Notes: a model not told the origin generated them from the letters alone. Positions 9,513-17,588 are shown, counted from the stretch's first letter. The stretch is 32,020 nucleotides of DNA from Erwinia mallotivora (GCF_000590885.1 NZ_JFHN01000071.1:1-32020), one strand, 5' to 3'. Numbers and translations: made by a program.

Positions 9513-9938
9513 GGTAAACTCTCTCCGTGAATTTATATATCGATGATAAAAGGAAAATTTATTCTGTATGAATAACCTTTCCTTTACTGTTGAAATGCAA
9601 CAGGGAAGGGGTGATATCTCGGTTTGTCAGTCATTTTTTCATCTCTGGTTAACCTTCCCTGATTATTTTTTAAATTTTATATTTTTATTTTTTTCATGCT
9701 ATCAAAAAACGATACAGACCAGGAAAAATACCTACCAGATTCAAATAAGAATATCAGGGTGGGTTTTTATTGTCTTTTTTTCTGTTATGTAAATAATTTA
9801 TTTTTTATGGTGGTTAATTTATAATGATTATTATCATCGATCTTCAGAGCTTATTTGAAAATCACAGTTAAAAGTATAACGGTAGCCTGTATGCCATCAT
9901 ACGTGTCTTACTTACTCAGCCTGCAATGAAGATAACCT
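9513..9938. other. AT-rich divergent intergenic region
   Basis: This stretch separates the toxin-like gene (leftward) from the AraC regulator (rightward). It is very AT-rich with long T runs around 9660-9700 and carries the Fur-box-like site listed separately. I looked for a type III hrp box upstream of the toxin-like gene and found none. A 74-codon open frame here (9568-9792) lacks support as a gene. Confidence 0.6.
9820..9838. promoter_or_regulatory. Fur-box-like operator
   Basis: TATAATGATTATTATCATC matches the 19-bp enterobacterial Fur consensus at 15 of 19 positions by direct comparison. It lies about 100 bases upstream of the AraC GTG start and about 310 bases upstream of the toxin-like gene. 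The AraC gene is therefore the more likely target. Iron control would fit the nearby siderophore operon, but binding is inferred. Confidence 0.55.
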
Positions 9939-10703
9939 GTGACCAAACAACGCGATTTTGATTTTTCCCATCGGCCACTGATCCCCTTAGCGCATGATTA
10001 TCAGCATGGGGATTATGAGAGCTGGCATACGCACAGCTGTGCCCAGTTGATTCATACCTTAAGTGGCGTGGTTCGCCTGGAGACGCAGCAGGGTATCTGG
10101 GTGGTGCCCCCCTCGCGCGGGGTGTGGATACCTTCAGATACGCCTCATGCTTTGCACATCGTGGGTGAAGTTAAGGCCAGAGTGCTGTTTGTTGAGCCGC
10201 TGGCCAGGGCAGATCTGCCGGTGGTCTGCCAGGTGGTGGCAATCAGCGCGCTGTTAAGGGAGCTGATTGTCAGCGCGCTGGATCTGCCTGCCGAGTATTC
10301 ATCCGGTAGTCGGGCGGAACGAATTTATGAACTTATCCTTGATGAGATCCGTTTGATGAACACGCTGCCGTTCAGTTTACCTGAGCCCGTTTCAGAGCGA
10401 CTGAGACAGCTGTGTGACGCCGTGCGGCAGGCCCCGCATCAGGAGTGGAGCGTGGCGAACGCGGCCAGTCAGGTCTGTGTGAGCGGCAGAACGCTCAATC
10501 GCCATTTTTATCAGCAAACCGGTATGCAGTTCAGTGAATGGGTTCGTCGTGCCCGTCTGCTGCTGGCCCTGACGCGTCTGGCGCAGGGCGAGCAGGTGAC
10601 CCAGGTGGCGCTGGATTCAGGCTATGCCAATCCCGGGGCGTTCAGCGCCATGTTTCGCCGGGTGATGGGGGTCTCGCCCGGTGATTACTTCAGGGCGTCA
10701 TGA
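9939..10703 (+). CDS. AraC-family regulator with N-terminal cupin sensor
   Basis: A 254-residue protein with GTG start at 9939. Residues ~15-95 form a cupin-like sensor (HDYQHGDYESWHTHSCAQLIHTLSG, then VVPPSRGVWIPSDTPH), a layout typical of the NimR/YeaM group of AraC regulators. Residues ~150-254 carry the two helix-turn-helix motifs, with ASQVCVSGRTLNRHFYQQTG and the signature ending VALDSGYANPGAFSAMFRRVMGVSPGDYFR. The gene converges with the isopropylmalate synthase gene and overlaps it by 14 bases at the 3' ends. Upstream is a Fur-box-like sequence, so expression may respond to iron. The ligand and target genes cannot be read from sequence. NimR-like regulators usually control a nearby MFS exporter, but none is adjacent here. 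Confidence 0.88.
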   Translation: MTKQRDFDFSHRPLIPLAHDYQHGDYESWHTHSCAQLIHTLSGVVRLETQQGIWVVPPSRGVWIPSDTPHALHIVGEVKARVLFVEPLARADLPVVCQVVAISALLRELIVSALDLPAEYSSGSRAERIYELILDEIRLMNTLPFSLPEPVSERLRQLCDAVRQAPHQEWSVANAASQVCVSGRTLNRHFYQQTGMQFSEWVRRARLLLALTRLAQGEQVTQVALDSGYANPGAFSAMFRRVMGVSPGDYFRAS

Positions 10704-12360
10704 AGTGTGCGGCGGCATTGAGCATCGCCTGGAGCGAGGCGCGGGTAATATCGCTGTCAATGCTGACTCCCCAGCCGCATTCACCGGCACGGTTACGACA
10801 GCAGACATAGGCGACAGAACGGCTGTCGCTGCGTTTACCCAGCGTATGCTCCTGATAGCTCTCAATTTCCATATCGGTTTTCAGCTCACGGCACAGCGCG
10901 CTCAGCGCTGCGGAGAGAAAACCGTTTCCTGACCCTTGCAGATGCAGACTTCTTTGCTGATAAATCAGTTCGGCAGTCAGCGTGGTGCGCTCGCCGGGCA
11001 GGTTGGTGCAGCTGTATTGCGTCAGGCTTAACGGGGGCAGGTCAACCAGCCCGTATGCCTCGCGGAACAGGTTCCAGACGGCCATTTGCGACATCTCTTT
11101 ACCTTCCGCATCCGCACGGTTCTGAAGCAGCTGGCTGAAGGCCTGTTGCAGTTGACGGGGCAGATGCAGGCCGTGATTCTGTTCCAGCAGCCACGCCGGC
11201 CCGCTTTTACCCGACTGACTGTTGACGCGGATCACCGCCTCATAGCTGCAACCAATATCGGCAGGATCGAGCGGCAGATAAGGGATTTGCCAGAAGGGAT
11301 CGGATGAACGCTCTCGGGCGGCAAAGCCCTTTTTGATCGCATCCTGGTGAGAGCCGGAGAATGCCGTGAACACCAGTTCTCCGGCATAGGGATGACGCGG
11401 CGCGACCGGCAGCTGGTTACACTCTTCGACCCGCTCCACCACTTTTTTCATCTGGCTGAAATCGAGTCCGGGGGCGATCCCCTGGGTGTAAAGATTCATC
11501 GCCAGGGTGACCAGGCAAACATTTCCGGTGCGCTCGCCGTTACCAAACAGACAGCCTTCGACGCGATCGGCCCCCGCCAGCATCGCCAGTTCGGCACAGG
11601 CAATGCCGGTGCCGCGATCGTTGTGCGGGTGCACGCTGATACTAACCTGCTCGCGGTGGGAAAAATGGCGACAAAAATGTTCAATCTGATCGGCATAAAT
11701 ATTCGGCATACTGACTTCGACCGTTGCCGGAAGATTGATAATCATCGGACGCTCAGGTCCGGGCTGCCAGACTTCAGCGACGGCTTCTGCTATCTGTAAG
11801 GCAAAATCCGGCTCGGTAAAACAGAATGTTTCGGGCGAGTACTGAAATGTCCAGGCGGTTTCCGTAGCCTCAGCCGCTAAGCGGCGAATGTGTTTTGCGG
11901 CACTGACCGCAAGCTGGACGATCTCTTCCCGTGTCTGGCGGAACACCACCTCCCTGAACAGCGGTGCCGTCGCGTTATATAAATGGACGGTTGCGCGGCC
12001 GACGCCTTGTAAGGCTTCAAAAGTGCGGGTGATTAAATCTTCCCGCGCCGGGGTCAGCACCTGGATGGTGACATCCTGCGGAATGCGCTGTTCCTCAATC
12101 AGCCGCCGGACAAAGTTAAAATCCGTCTGCGACGCGGAAGGAAAGGCGACTTCGATCTCTTTAAATCCACACTCAATCAGCAGCTCCCAGAATTTCAGTT
12201 TACGTGCCACATCCATCGGTTCCGCCAGCGCCTGATTACCGTCACGCAGATCGGTTGACAGCCAGCGCGGCGGGCGGGTCAGCGTGCGGTCAGGCCATTT
12301 ACGCCCCTCGAGGTTGATGGGAGGGTGTGCTTTATATTTTGACGACGGGGTGTTTAACAT
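10690..12360 (-). CDS. leuA: 2-isopropylmalate synthase, long (type 2) form
   Basis: A 556-residue protein. The start at 12360 (MLNTPSSKYKAHPP) is chosen because AAGGAGT sits about 7 bases upstream; the longer frame to 12453 has no ribosome site. It condenses acetyl-CoA with 2-oxoisovalerate, the first committed step of leucine synthesis. The catalytic HMGL-like barrel shows STDLRDGNQAL (metal-binding Asp), HPHNDRGTGIA (metal-binding His pair) and GNGERTGNVCLVTLAMNLY. The C-terminal ~130 residues are the regulatory LeuA dimer domain. The N-terminal extension and length match the LeuA2 form common in actinobacteria and some proteobacteria, not the ~523-residue enterobacterial LeuA. No leuBCD follows. 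It could be a second copy or a specialised acyl-chain-extending synthase. Confidence 0.9.
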   Translation of the reverse strand: MLNTPSSKYKAHPPINLEGRKWPDRTLTRPPRWLSTDLRDGNQALAEPMDVARKLKFWELLIECGFKEIEVAFPSASQTDFNFVRRLIEEQRIPQDVTIQVLTPAREDLITRTFEALQGVGRATVHLYNATAPLFREVVFRQTREEIVQLAVSAAKHIRRLAAEATETAWTFQYSPETFCFTEPDFALQIAEAVAEVWQPGPERPMIINLPATVEVSMPNIYADQIEHFCRHFSHREQVSISVHPHNDRGTGIACAELAMLAGADRVEGCLFGNGERTGNVCLVTLAMNLYTQGIAPGLDFSQMKKVVERVEECNQLPVAPRHPYAGELVFTAFSGSHQDAIKKGFAARERSSDPFWQIPYLPLDPADIGCSYEAVIRVNSQSGKSGPAWLLEQNHGLHLPRQLQQAFSQLLQNRADAEGKEMSQMAVWNLFREAYGLVDLPPLSLTQYSCTNLPGERTTLTAELIYQQRSLHLQGSGNGFLSAALSALCRELKTDMEIESYQEHTLGKRSDSRSVAYVCCRNRAGECGWGVSIDSDITRASLQAMLNAAAHFMTP

Positions 12361-12698
12361 GCCGGACTCCTTGTAGTGGGAATCGACAGTGTTATGCAAA
12401 CCCGGGCGGCAGCGCTCACCGATATCTGACAACCGATTACGCAAAAGTGACAAAATCGCGGATAAGCGGTTCTAAGCGGTAAAAAATGCATGGCCGGCAG
12501 TTCAGACTCAAAGGTGTCGTTGCTTCGGTAATAGAGTGCAGGGTTCTGCCGGGACAGAAGCTGTTGAGTGGCAGCGCAGCGGGACCATCAGCGGAATGAC
12601 TGATGGCAGGGGACTTCATTATTTTCTTCTGGCAGGCTGAGGATAATTATTCGTCGTGACGGAGAGAAAAGGGCCTGCAATCAGGCCCTTTGAACTGG
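12361..12698. other. Intergenic region between leuA and fliD
   Basis: Contains the leuA ribosome site and presumably its promoter, and the fliD terminator listed separately. A small inverted repeat (CCATCA...TGATGG) lies near 12585-12606. I found no convincing leucine-codon leader peptide or attenuator for leuA. Confidence 0.4.
12667..12691 (-). terminator. Rho-independent terminator of fliD
   Basis: On the minus strand AAAGGGCCTG, a 4-base loop and CAGGCCCTTTT form a perfect 10-bp stem ending in Ts, a few bases after the fliD stop. This is a classic intrinsic terminator. Confidence 0.85.
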
Positions 12699-14375
12699 CT
12701 ATTTTGTGCTCTCGGACTGCGTTGCGCTGAACTGCTGCGTCAGGAAAGAACTGGTACTGTTTAACTGGCTTATCACACTGTCCAGCTGAGTGAACTGCTT
12801 TTTATAGCGTTCCAGCGTGTTGTCGATGCGCTGGCTTTGCTCGCTGTATCTCTGTTGCAGTGTGCTAAGACGGCTACTTGCCGCACTTTGTGCATTTCCC
12901 AGCGAACCGTTCTCAGAAAGGGCGCTGGTGAGCTGTGTGGCGATGCTGGTTGCCGTGCCGGTGCTCTTGCCATTACCGGCAAACAGATTGCTGACGTCTT
13001 CCGGGCTTTCTGTTATTGCGGTATGCAGGGCATCCTTGTCCAGTTTCAGCTTGCCGGTCATCGGGTCGGTGGTGATGCCGACCTGGATCAGCGACTGGAG
13101 TGAATCCGATCCTGAGCTGTCCGTCAGGGCATTCTGGAGCTGGCGTTGAATGGTACGTACGGTGCCGTCACCCACCAGCGGGCCGTTGCTGCTGTCTTCT
13201 GATGAAGACTGGGTGGTGTCGCTGTCACTGGCATCTGCCGCCGCTGATTTTGTCAGGCTGGCAGAGGTGTCCACCTGGGCGTTATAGGCATCCACCCAGT
13301 CGCTGACCGCCTGCTCTGCGCTGTCAGTATCGGTGGAAACGGTCACGGTCTGGCTGCCTGTGGTGACGGCATTGAGATCCAGCGTAACCCCAGGCAGTGC
13401 GTCGCTGACGGAGTTTGAACTGCTTTCCACATCAATATTATTCACGCTGAGTTTTGCATTCTGCGCTTTAACACTTTCGCTCAGGCCCCCACCGCCCGCG
13501 CTGAAGCCAATAAACTTTTCCAGTTTGTCGTCTCCGTCGGCACTGACCGAGGTAATGGCGTGAGAGGTTCCCGTTTCACTGGCGGTCAGTGACAGACGAT
13601 AGCTGCCATCCGCCACTTTCACCACGCTGGCGGTGACTCCGGCATCGGCATGGTTAATGGCATCCTGCATACCGGACAGGGAGGTCTGGTCGCTGCTCAA
13701 CTTGATATCTTTATGTGAACCATCAGCCAGCGTGATGGTGAGTGTACGGCTGTCAACGCCGCTGTCACCCAGTTTCGCGTCAGTATCTTTCGCAATCCCG
13801 GAGGTCAGGGTTTGCGACTGGGCAAGTTGTGACACGCTGACGCTGTACTTGCCTTCCTGTGCGCCTGCCGTGGTGGTGGCGCTGATGGCCGAGCTGGAGC
13901 TGTCAGCTTTAGTGGCGTTGAACAGCGTGGGGTCGGTCAGTTTCTGGTTCGCGGTCTGAAATGTCTCCAGCGAACTTTTCAGCTGTCCATAACCGCTCAG
14001 CTTTGCGGTCCAGGACTGCTGCTGCTGGGTGACAGGCGTCAGCGCAGCCTTTTCCGTCTCCTCAAGCTTGTCGAGCATCCCGCTCAGATCCAGCCCCGAA
14101 CCGACACCCAGCATACTCATACCGCTGTCTGCGGTGCCGGAATCGGTAGTTGAACTCTCTGAGGAGGTCGTGGTGGTGGGGGTGGCTGTTGATGTCGTGT
14201 CGGAGGATGAGGGCGTCGTTGTGGTGGAGGTTGTTGACGAGTCATCTGACGATGTGGTCGCCGTTGTTGCGGCTTGCGTTGATGAATCATCAGCAACAGA
14301 GGGGGTTGCGTTGGCGGCAGATAATGCCGAACTGCTTAGCGCAGATGAGACCGGTAGCGATGATATTGTGCTCAT
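12699..14375 (-). CDS. fliD: Flagellar filament cap protein FliD (HAP2) with Ser/Thr-rich N-terminal insertion
   Basis: A 558-residue homologue of FliD, the pentameric cap that folds flagellin at the filament tip. The start ATG at 14375 follows GAGGAAAC. The first residues MSTISSL match the conserved FliD start (MASISSL in Salmonella). The next conserved block, GVGSGLDLSGMLDKLEETEKAALTPVTQQQQSWTAKLSGYGQLKSS, begins only at residue 90 instead of about 8. The ~82 residues between are almost pure Ser, Thr, Ala and Asp. The rest is FliD-like: VSQLAQSQTL, KAQNAKLSVNNIDVESSSNSVSDALPGVTLDL, WVDAYN and a C-terminal coiled coil ending TSSFLTQQFSA. There is no fliS, fliT or flagellin next to it, so it is an orphan. 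A sigma-28 promoter lies upstream and a terminator downstream, making it a monocistronic flagellar-regulon gene. Confidence 0.92.
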   Translation of the reverse strand: MSTISSLPVSSALSSSALSAANATPSVADDSSTQAATTATTSSDDSSTTSTTTTPSSSDTTSTATPTTTTSSESSTTDSGTADSGMSMLGVGSGLDLSGMLDKLEETEKAALTPVTQQQQSWTAKLSGYGQLKSSLETFQTANQKLTDPTLFNATKADSSSSAISATTTAGAQEGKYSVSVSQLAQSQTLTSGIAKDTDAKLGDSGVDSRTLTITLADGSHKDIKLSSDQTSLSGMQDAINHADAGVTASVVKVADGSYRLSLTASETGTSHAITSVSADGDDKLEKFIGFSAGGGGLSESVKAQNAKLSVNNIDVESSSNSVSDALPGVTLDLNAVTTGSQTVTVSTDTDSAEQAVSDWVDAYNAQVDTSASLTKSAAADASDSDTTQSSSEDSSNGPLVGDGTVRTIQRQLQNALTDSSGSDSLQSLIQVGITTDPMTGKLKLDKDALHTAITESPEDVSNLFAGNGKSTGTATSIATQLTSALSENGSLGNAQSAASSRLSTLQQRYSEQSQRIDNTLERYKKQFTQLDSVISQLNSTSSFLTQQFSATQSESTK

Positions 14376-14423
14376 AATGTTTCCTCGTTGTTTTTGTACA
14401 CAGGAAGTTAGTAGCAGTTGAAC

Positions 14424-14450
14424 TTATCGGCATGACCAGTGAGAACTTCA
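14424..14450 (-). promoter_or_regulatory. Sigma-28 (FliA) promoter of fliD
   Basis: On the minus strand the sequence reads TGAAGTTC, 11 bases, GCCGATAA. The -10 element is a perfect match to the FliA consensus, the -35 matches 6 of 8 (TAAAGTTT), and the spacing is ideal. It lies about 50 bases upstream of the fliD start. Confidence 0.88.
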
Positions 14451-14457
14451 GTAAAAA

Positions 14458-14476
14458 TTTGCGTTATAAACGCAAA
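14458..14476. repeat. Perfect inverted repeat beside the fliD promoter
   Basis: TTTGCGTT, 3 bases, AACGCAAA: a perfect 8-bp inverted repeat starting 8 bases upstream of the fliD -35 element. The position suits an activator or repressor site, but I do not recognise the motif. Confidence 0.5.
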
Positions 14477-14889
14477 TCAATTTTTGCTTATCTGAGCAAA
14501 ACGCAGTGGCATTGAGGGTGTTTGCAGCGGCTCACTTTTTGTAAACATAAAGAAATATTAATGTATTTTTTGTAAGGGAGAGTCAATAAAACTTTTGCCA
14601 GCGGTGAAGACTGCTGAAAATGACGGCGTGTCTGCCTGAAGCTTTTCAGGCGTGGGAAATTATTCATCCCTGCGCTGGAAGCGGTATCGAGTTTGCCGAT
14701 GAGCTGGAAAAGCGGGGGCTGTGATAACGCAGCCGGTGGCCGGTGCCAGGGTTATTGATGTCGTCGTGGTCTGACGCCAGCCGTACTGTTAATCAGCTGG
14801 AGCAGCGATCTTTTCCGGTAAATGTGCCCGCGTTGATTTATCACCACGCGGGCTGAACGCCGTGCTGAGATAAAACTCAGCTATTTTCT
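14477..14889. other. Intergenic region between fliD and the sugar transporter gene
   Basis: No complete gene is seen. A 34-codon plus-strand stretch at 14620-14724 has protein-like composition but no ribosome site. Two hairpins lie near the 3' end of the transporter gene: an 8-bp stem at 14826-14853 (GCCCGCGT/ACGCGGGC) and a 6-bp stem at 14864-14881 (GCTGAG/CTCAGC). Either could help terminate the transporter transcript, although neither has a good minus-strand T-run. Confidence 0.4.
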
Positions 14890-16326
14890 TCACTTTTGAC
14901 GAATGATGCCAGACGCAACAGTGTGAGCGCCCCGTCTGGCCATCTTTTCCGCCACCACGCTTTCGATCTCTTCCAACGGCACCCCTTTGGTTTCCGGAAC
15001 GAATCTGGCGAGGAACAGATAGCAGATGACGTTGAAACCGACGAAGATCCACATCGAAAAAGCGCCGTTAAAAGTACGTTGTAACCAGGGCTGATCATTG
15101 ACCACCGGAAAAAGCAACGTGATGACAAAGTTAGTCATCCACATCAGGCCAACAGACAGACTCATGCCAGAGTTACGGATTTTCTCCGGGAAAATTTCTG
15201 AAATCAGCACCCATGCTCCGGCTCCCCAACCCATAGCAAAAGTAATCATAAATAACAAAATGCCGAAAACGGTCAAATGGCCTGAATCGTGAGAATAGAG
15301 CCCCCAACTTGCAATAAGCAGCCCCAGAGTTGCGCCGAGGGTTCCTGCTTTCATAACCGGTAGCCTGCCAAACCTGTCAAAAAGGTTCATACCGATGAAG
15401 CCGCCAATTCCGTTAGCTACGGCAATGAAAATAGTCTGAAAGAGAACGGTTTCTTTACCTGCGTTTCCCTGAGCTAATACGATCGGGGCGTAATAGTTCA
15501 TAACGTTTATGCCAGTACACTGCTGAAGAATCGCAATCAATACGCCAACAGCCAGGATGTATTTCAGCACTGGAGTGTCTGCCAAACCTCCGCGGCTCCT
15601 CGCCGCTGAATTTCTGGTCTGGCGAGCGGCAAAGAGCTGTTGTGCTTCCATGCTGTTAAATTCGGGGTAGATCCGGGCATACAGTCTGATGGCCTGCTCA
15701 CTGCGCTGATGTCGCAGGTTCCACTGGGGAGATTCCGGCATCAGCAGGCACAGGAGCATCATGATCACCGATGGAACTAACTGCGATCCCATCATCCAGC
15801 GCCATCCTCGCTCTTGTATCCAGATGTCATCCATGCCTCTTACCACCACGTAGTTGACAATGAAGACGCTCAGGACGCCCACTACCATGGCCAGGTTGAA
15901 CAGCCCGGAGCATCTTGCCCGGATGGCTGTTGGTGCGACTTCTGACATGTACATTGGTGCAACGGTTCCTGCAACGCCGACAGCGAGGCCGCACAATACT
16001 CGCCCTGCCCAGAATGTTTCATATGAACTGGCCAGAGAACAGAGCAACGCGGTGGCAATAAACACCAGTGATGAGATAAGCAGTGAAGTTCTGCGCCCTG
16101 TTTTTTCCGCAATTGAGCCTGCCATTAATGCGCCTGCGATGGCACCGGCGATAATACTTGAGACCGCCCAACCTACCTCCGCAGGGCTCAATGCAAAGTG
16201 TGTCTTTACCGGTGAAACAGCACCTGAAATCACAGCAGTGGAGTAGCCAAACATCAGTCCACCCAGAGATGCACAGCAGCAGATAAGATACACAAAACCT
16301 GCGTTAAATTTCTTTTCGTAAGACAT
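14890..16326 (-). CDS. MFS sugar-porter family transporter, likely cyclitol/polyol uptake
   Basis: A 478-residue protein. The start at 16326 (MSYEKKFN) follows GAGGGTGG; the longer frame to 16431 adds a basic stretch with no ribosome site. Sugar-porter signatures are all visible: GYSTAVISGA in helix 1, GSIAEKTGRR (motif A) near residue 70, GRVLCGLAVGVAGTVAPMYMSEVAP (helices 4-5), PESPQW after helix 6, QQCTGINVMNYYAP in helix 7 and the C-terminal PETKGVPLEEIE. The family is proton-coupled and includes XylE, GalP and the inositol transporter IolT. Divergence from the IolI/IolE-like genes makes an inositol- or inosose-like substrate most plausible. The shared upstream region contains repeated TGATCA sites. 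Family certain, substrate inferred. Confidence 0.9.
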   Translation of the reverse strand: MSYEKKFNAGFVYLICCCASLGGLMFGYSTAVISGAVSPVKTHFALSPAEVGWAVSSIIAGAIAGALMAGSIAEKTGRRTSLLISSLVFIATALLCSLASSYETFWAGRVLCGLAVGVAGTVAPMYMSEVAPTAIRARCSGLFNLAMVVGVLSVFIVNYVVVRGMDDIWIQERGWRWMMGSQLVPSVIMMLLCLLMPESPQWNLRHQRSEQAIRLYARIYPEFNSMEAQQLFAARQTRNSAARSRGGLADTPVLKYILAVGVLIAILQQCTGINVMNYYAPIVLAQGNAGKETVLFQTIFIAVANGIGGFIGMNLFDRFGRLPVMKAGTLGATLGLLIASWGLYSHDSGHLTVFGILLFMITFAMGWGAGAWVLISEIFPEKIRNSGMSLSVGLMWMTNFVITLLFPVVNDQPWLQRTFNGAFSMWIFVGFNVICYLFLARFVPETKGVPLEEIESVVAEKMARRGAHTVASGIIRQK

Positions 16327-16453
16327 AACCCACCCTCGTTCTACGCAAATCAGGTCGCGAATGGCAGATGCTCGTTTTGCCAGTACGCCTGCATTTCGTC
16401 TGCGGTTGCATTTCTGTGCTGAATGCGACAAAAAATTTTTCCTGATTCATTAG

Positions 16454-16515
16454 TGATCATTTTTATTGGGTCTTTGATCAACTCAATTGATCATTTTTGT
16501 TTCAGCTTTATGATC
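16454..16515. promoter_or_regulatory. Divergent control region with four GATC sites and TGATCA repeats
   Basis: TGATCA occurs at 16454, 16475 and 16488, and a fourth GATC at 16512. The last two TGATCA copies form a perfect inverted repeat (TGATCAA, 5 bases, TTGATCA; 16475-16493), and TGATCATTTTT is directly repeated at 16454 and 16488. The location, between divergent transporter and isomerase genes, suggests operators. The GATC sites could also be Dam-methylated. Confidence 0.5.
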
Positions 16516-16568
16516 GCCTTCACAGGAATGAAATGAAAATGCCATTTTTGTTTATTATAAAAAATTTA

Positions 16569-16584
16569 TTTGATTACTATCACG
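16569..16584. promoter_or_regulatory. Candidate CRP site
   Basis: TTTGA, 6 bases, TCACG matches the CRP core TGTGA-N6-TCACA with one mismatch per half. It lies about 105 bases upstream of the IolI-like start and 243 bases upstream of the transporter start. Catabolite control of a sugar module would be expected, but a match this loose is only suggestive. Confidence 0.35.
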
Positions 16585-16689
16585 GTGAGCGTTTCCTCGC
16601 CCCTGCAAAGTGGCGGTTTCTAATCCTCGGCATAAGCAATCGATTTGGCGGCATTCACTGTTTCATTCACTAAAATTTGAGGGAATAAG

Positions 16690-17514
16690 ATGATCACTTC
16701 TCTGCACGGGATTTCAACGATGCACGGAAATCTGATGACTGATATCCGGTTAGCAAAAGAAGCAGGATTCAATTCGTTAGAAATTTTCTATCCTAAATTT
16801 ATCCGTTATTTGCAAAATGGCGGGACTATAACAGAGGTAAAAAATAAAATAAGCGATGCAGGGTTAACCGTTTCATTTCTCAGTGCCCTGGATAATATCG
16901 AACGTTTTGAAAAAAGCGAACGTGTAGCACTTCTTGCTGAAGCAGAAAAAATCTCTCAGGAAGCACGTCAACTGGGAACAAATACAGTGATGATCCTGCC
17001 ACGGAATGGCATTGATCATCTGAGCGATGGGGAAATAATGGATATTATGACCGATAATATCACTGCTATTGCAACTATCGGTGAACGGTTGTCTGTCAGA
17101 TATATTATTGAATTGCCAGCATTTACTAAGTTCAGAACCCTTCAGCAGGCGCATGAAGTCATCAGGCGCGTCGGCAAGAAAAATGTGGGTGTCGTTGTCG
17201 ATTTCTGGCATTTTTATGCGGCCGGATGTACGCCGGAAGAAGTCAGCCGAATGAACAAGGAACATATATTTGGCGTCCATTTCTGCGATGGCCGTGTTCC
17301 AAAAAAAGCGGGGGACAGTTGGGATGAAACTATTTTACGCTCGTGCATGCCCGGAGAAGGGGAAATAGATCTTAAAAAATGGTCTGATGCTGTTAAAACC
17401 ACAGGTTTTGACGGGGCCTGGTCAGTTGAATTAATTAGTCCTTCTGTCTGGGAAAAAGATCCGTCAGATATTACCAAAGCACTTTGTCAGGCTCTTCATA
17501 AATACGCGGCATAA
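16690..17514 (+). CDS. Sugar phosphate isomerase/epimerase-like TIM barrel (AP-endonuclease 2 fold), IolI-like
   Basis: A 274-residue protein whose ATG at 16690 follows GAGGGAAT. It belongs to the xylose-isomerase-like TIM barrel superfamily. The four expected metal ligands are visible at the ends of successive strands: E141 (IIELPAF), D171 (VVVDFWHF), H197 (GVHFCDG) and E247 (WSVELISP). MPGEGEIDL near residue 225 is typical of the group. Members include inosose isomerase (IolI), hydroxypyruvate isomerase and 3-dehydroshikimate dehydratase. It is followed by an IolE-like gene 74 bases downstream and is divergent from a sugar-porter gene, which favours a cyclitol role. Because the PQQ dehydrogenase next door could also be quinate-type, a 3-dehydroshikimate dehydratase role remains possible. 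Function beyond the fold is inferred. Confidence 0.85.
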   Translation: MITSLHGISTMHGNLMTDIRLAKEAGFNSLEIFYPKFIRYLQNGGTITEVKNKISDAGLTVSFLSALDNIERFEKSERVALLAEAEKISQEARQLGTNTVMILPRNGIDHLSDGEIMDIMTDNITAIATIGERLSVRYIIELPAFTKFRTLQQAHEVIRRVGKKNVGVVVDFWHFYAAGCTPEEVSRMNKEHIFGVHFCDGRVPKKAGDSWDETILRSCMPGEGEIDLKKWSDAVKTTGFDGAWSVELISPSVWEKDPSDITKALCQALHKYAA

Positions 17515-17588
17515 TATTTTAAAATTTTATCAATGCGTCTCCGAAATATAACCGCTTTTCTGATGCGTATTGATGTATGAGGTTAATT

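Noticed and set aside
9513..9700. Possible hrp box upstream of the toxin-like gene, which would mark it as a type III effector
   Set aside because: I looked for GGAACC-N15/16-CCAC on the minus strand and found no acceptable match.
9568..9792. 74-codon plus-strand open frame in the AT-rich intergenic region
   Set aside because: No ribosome site, Phe/Ile-rich translation expected from AT-rich DNA, and a better explanation as regulatory spacer.
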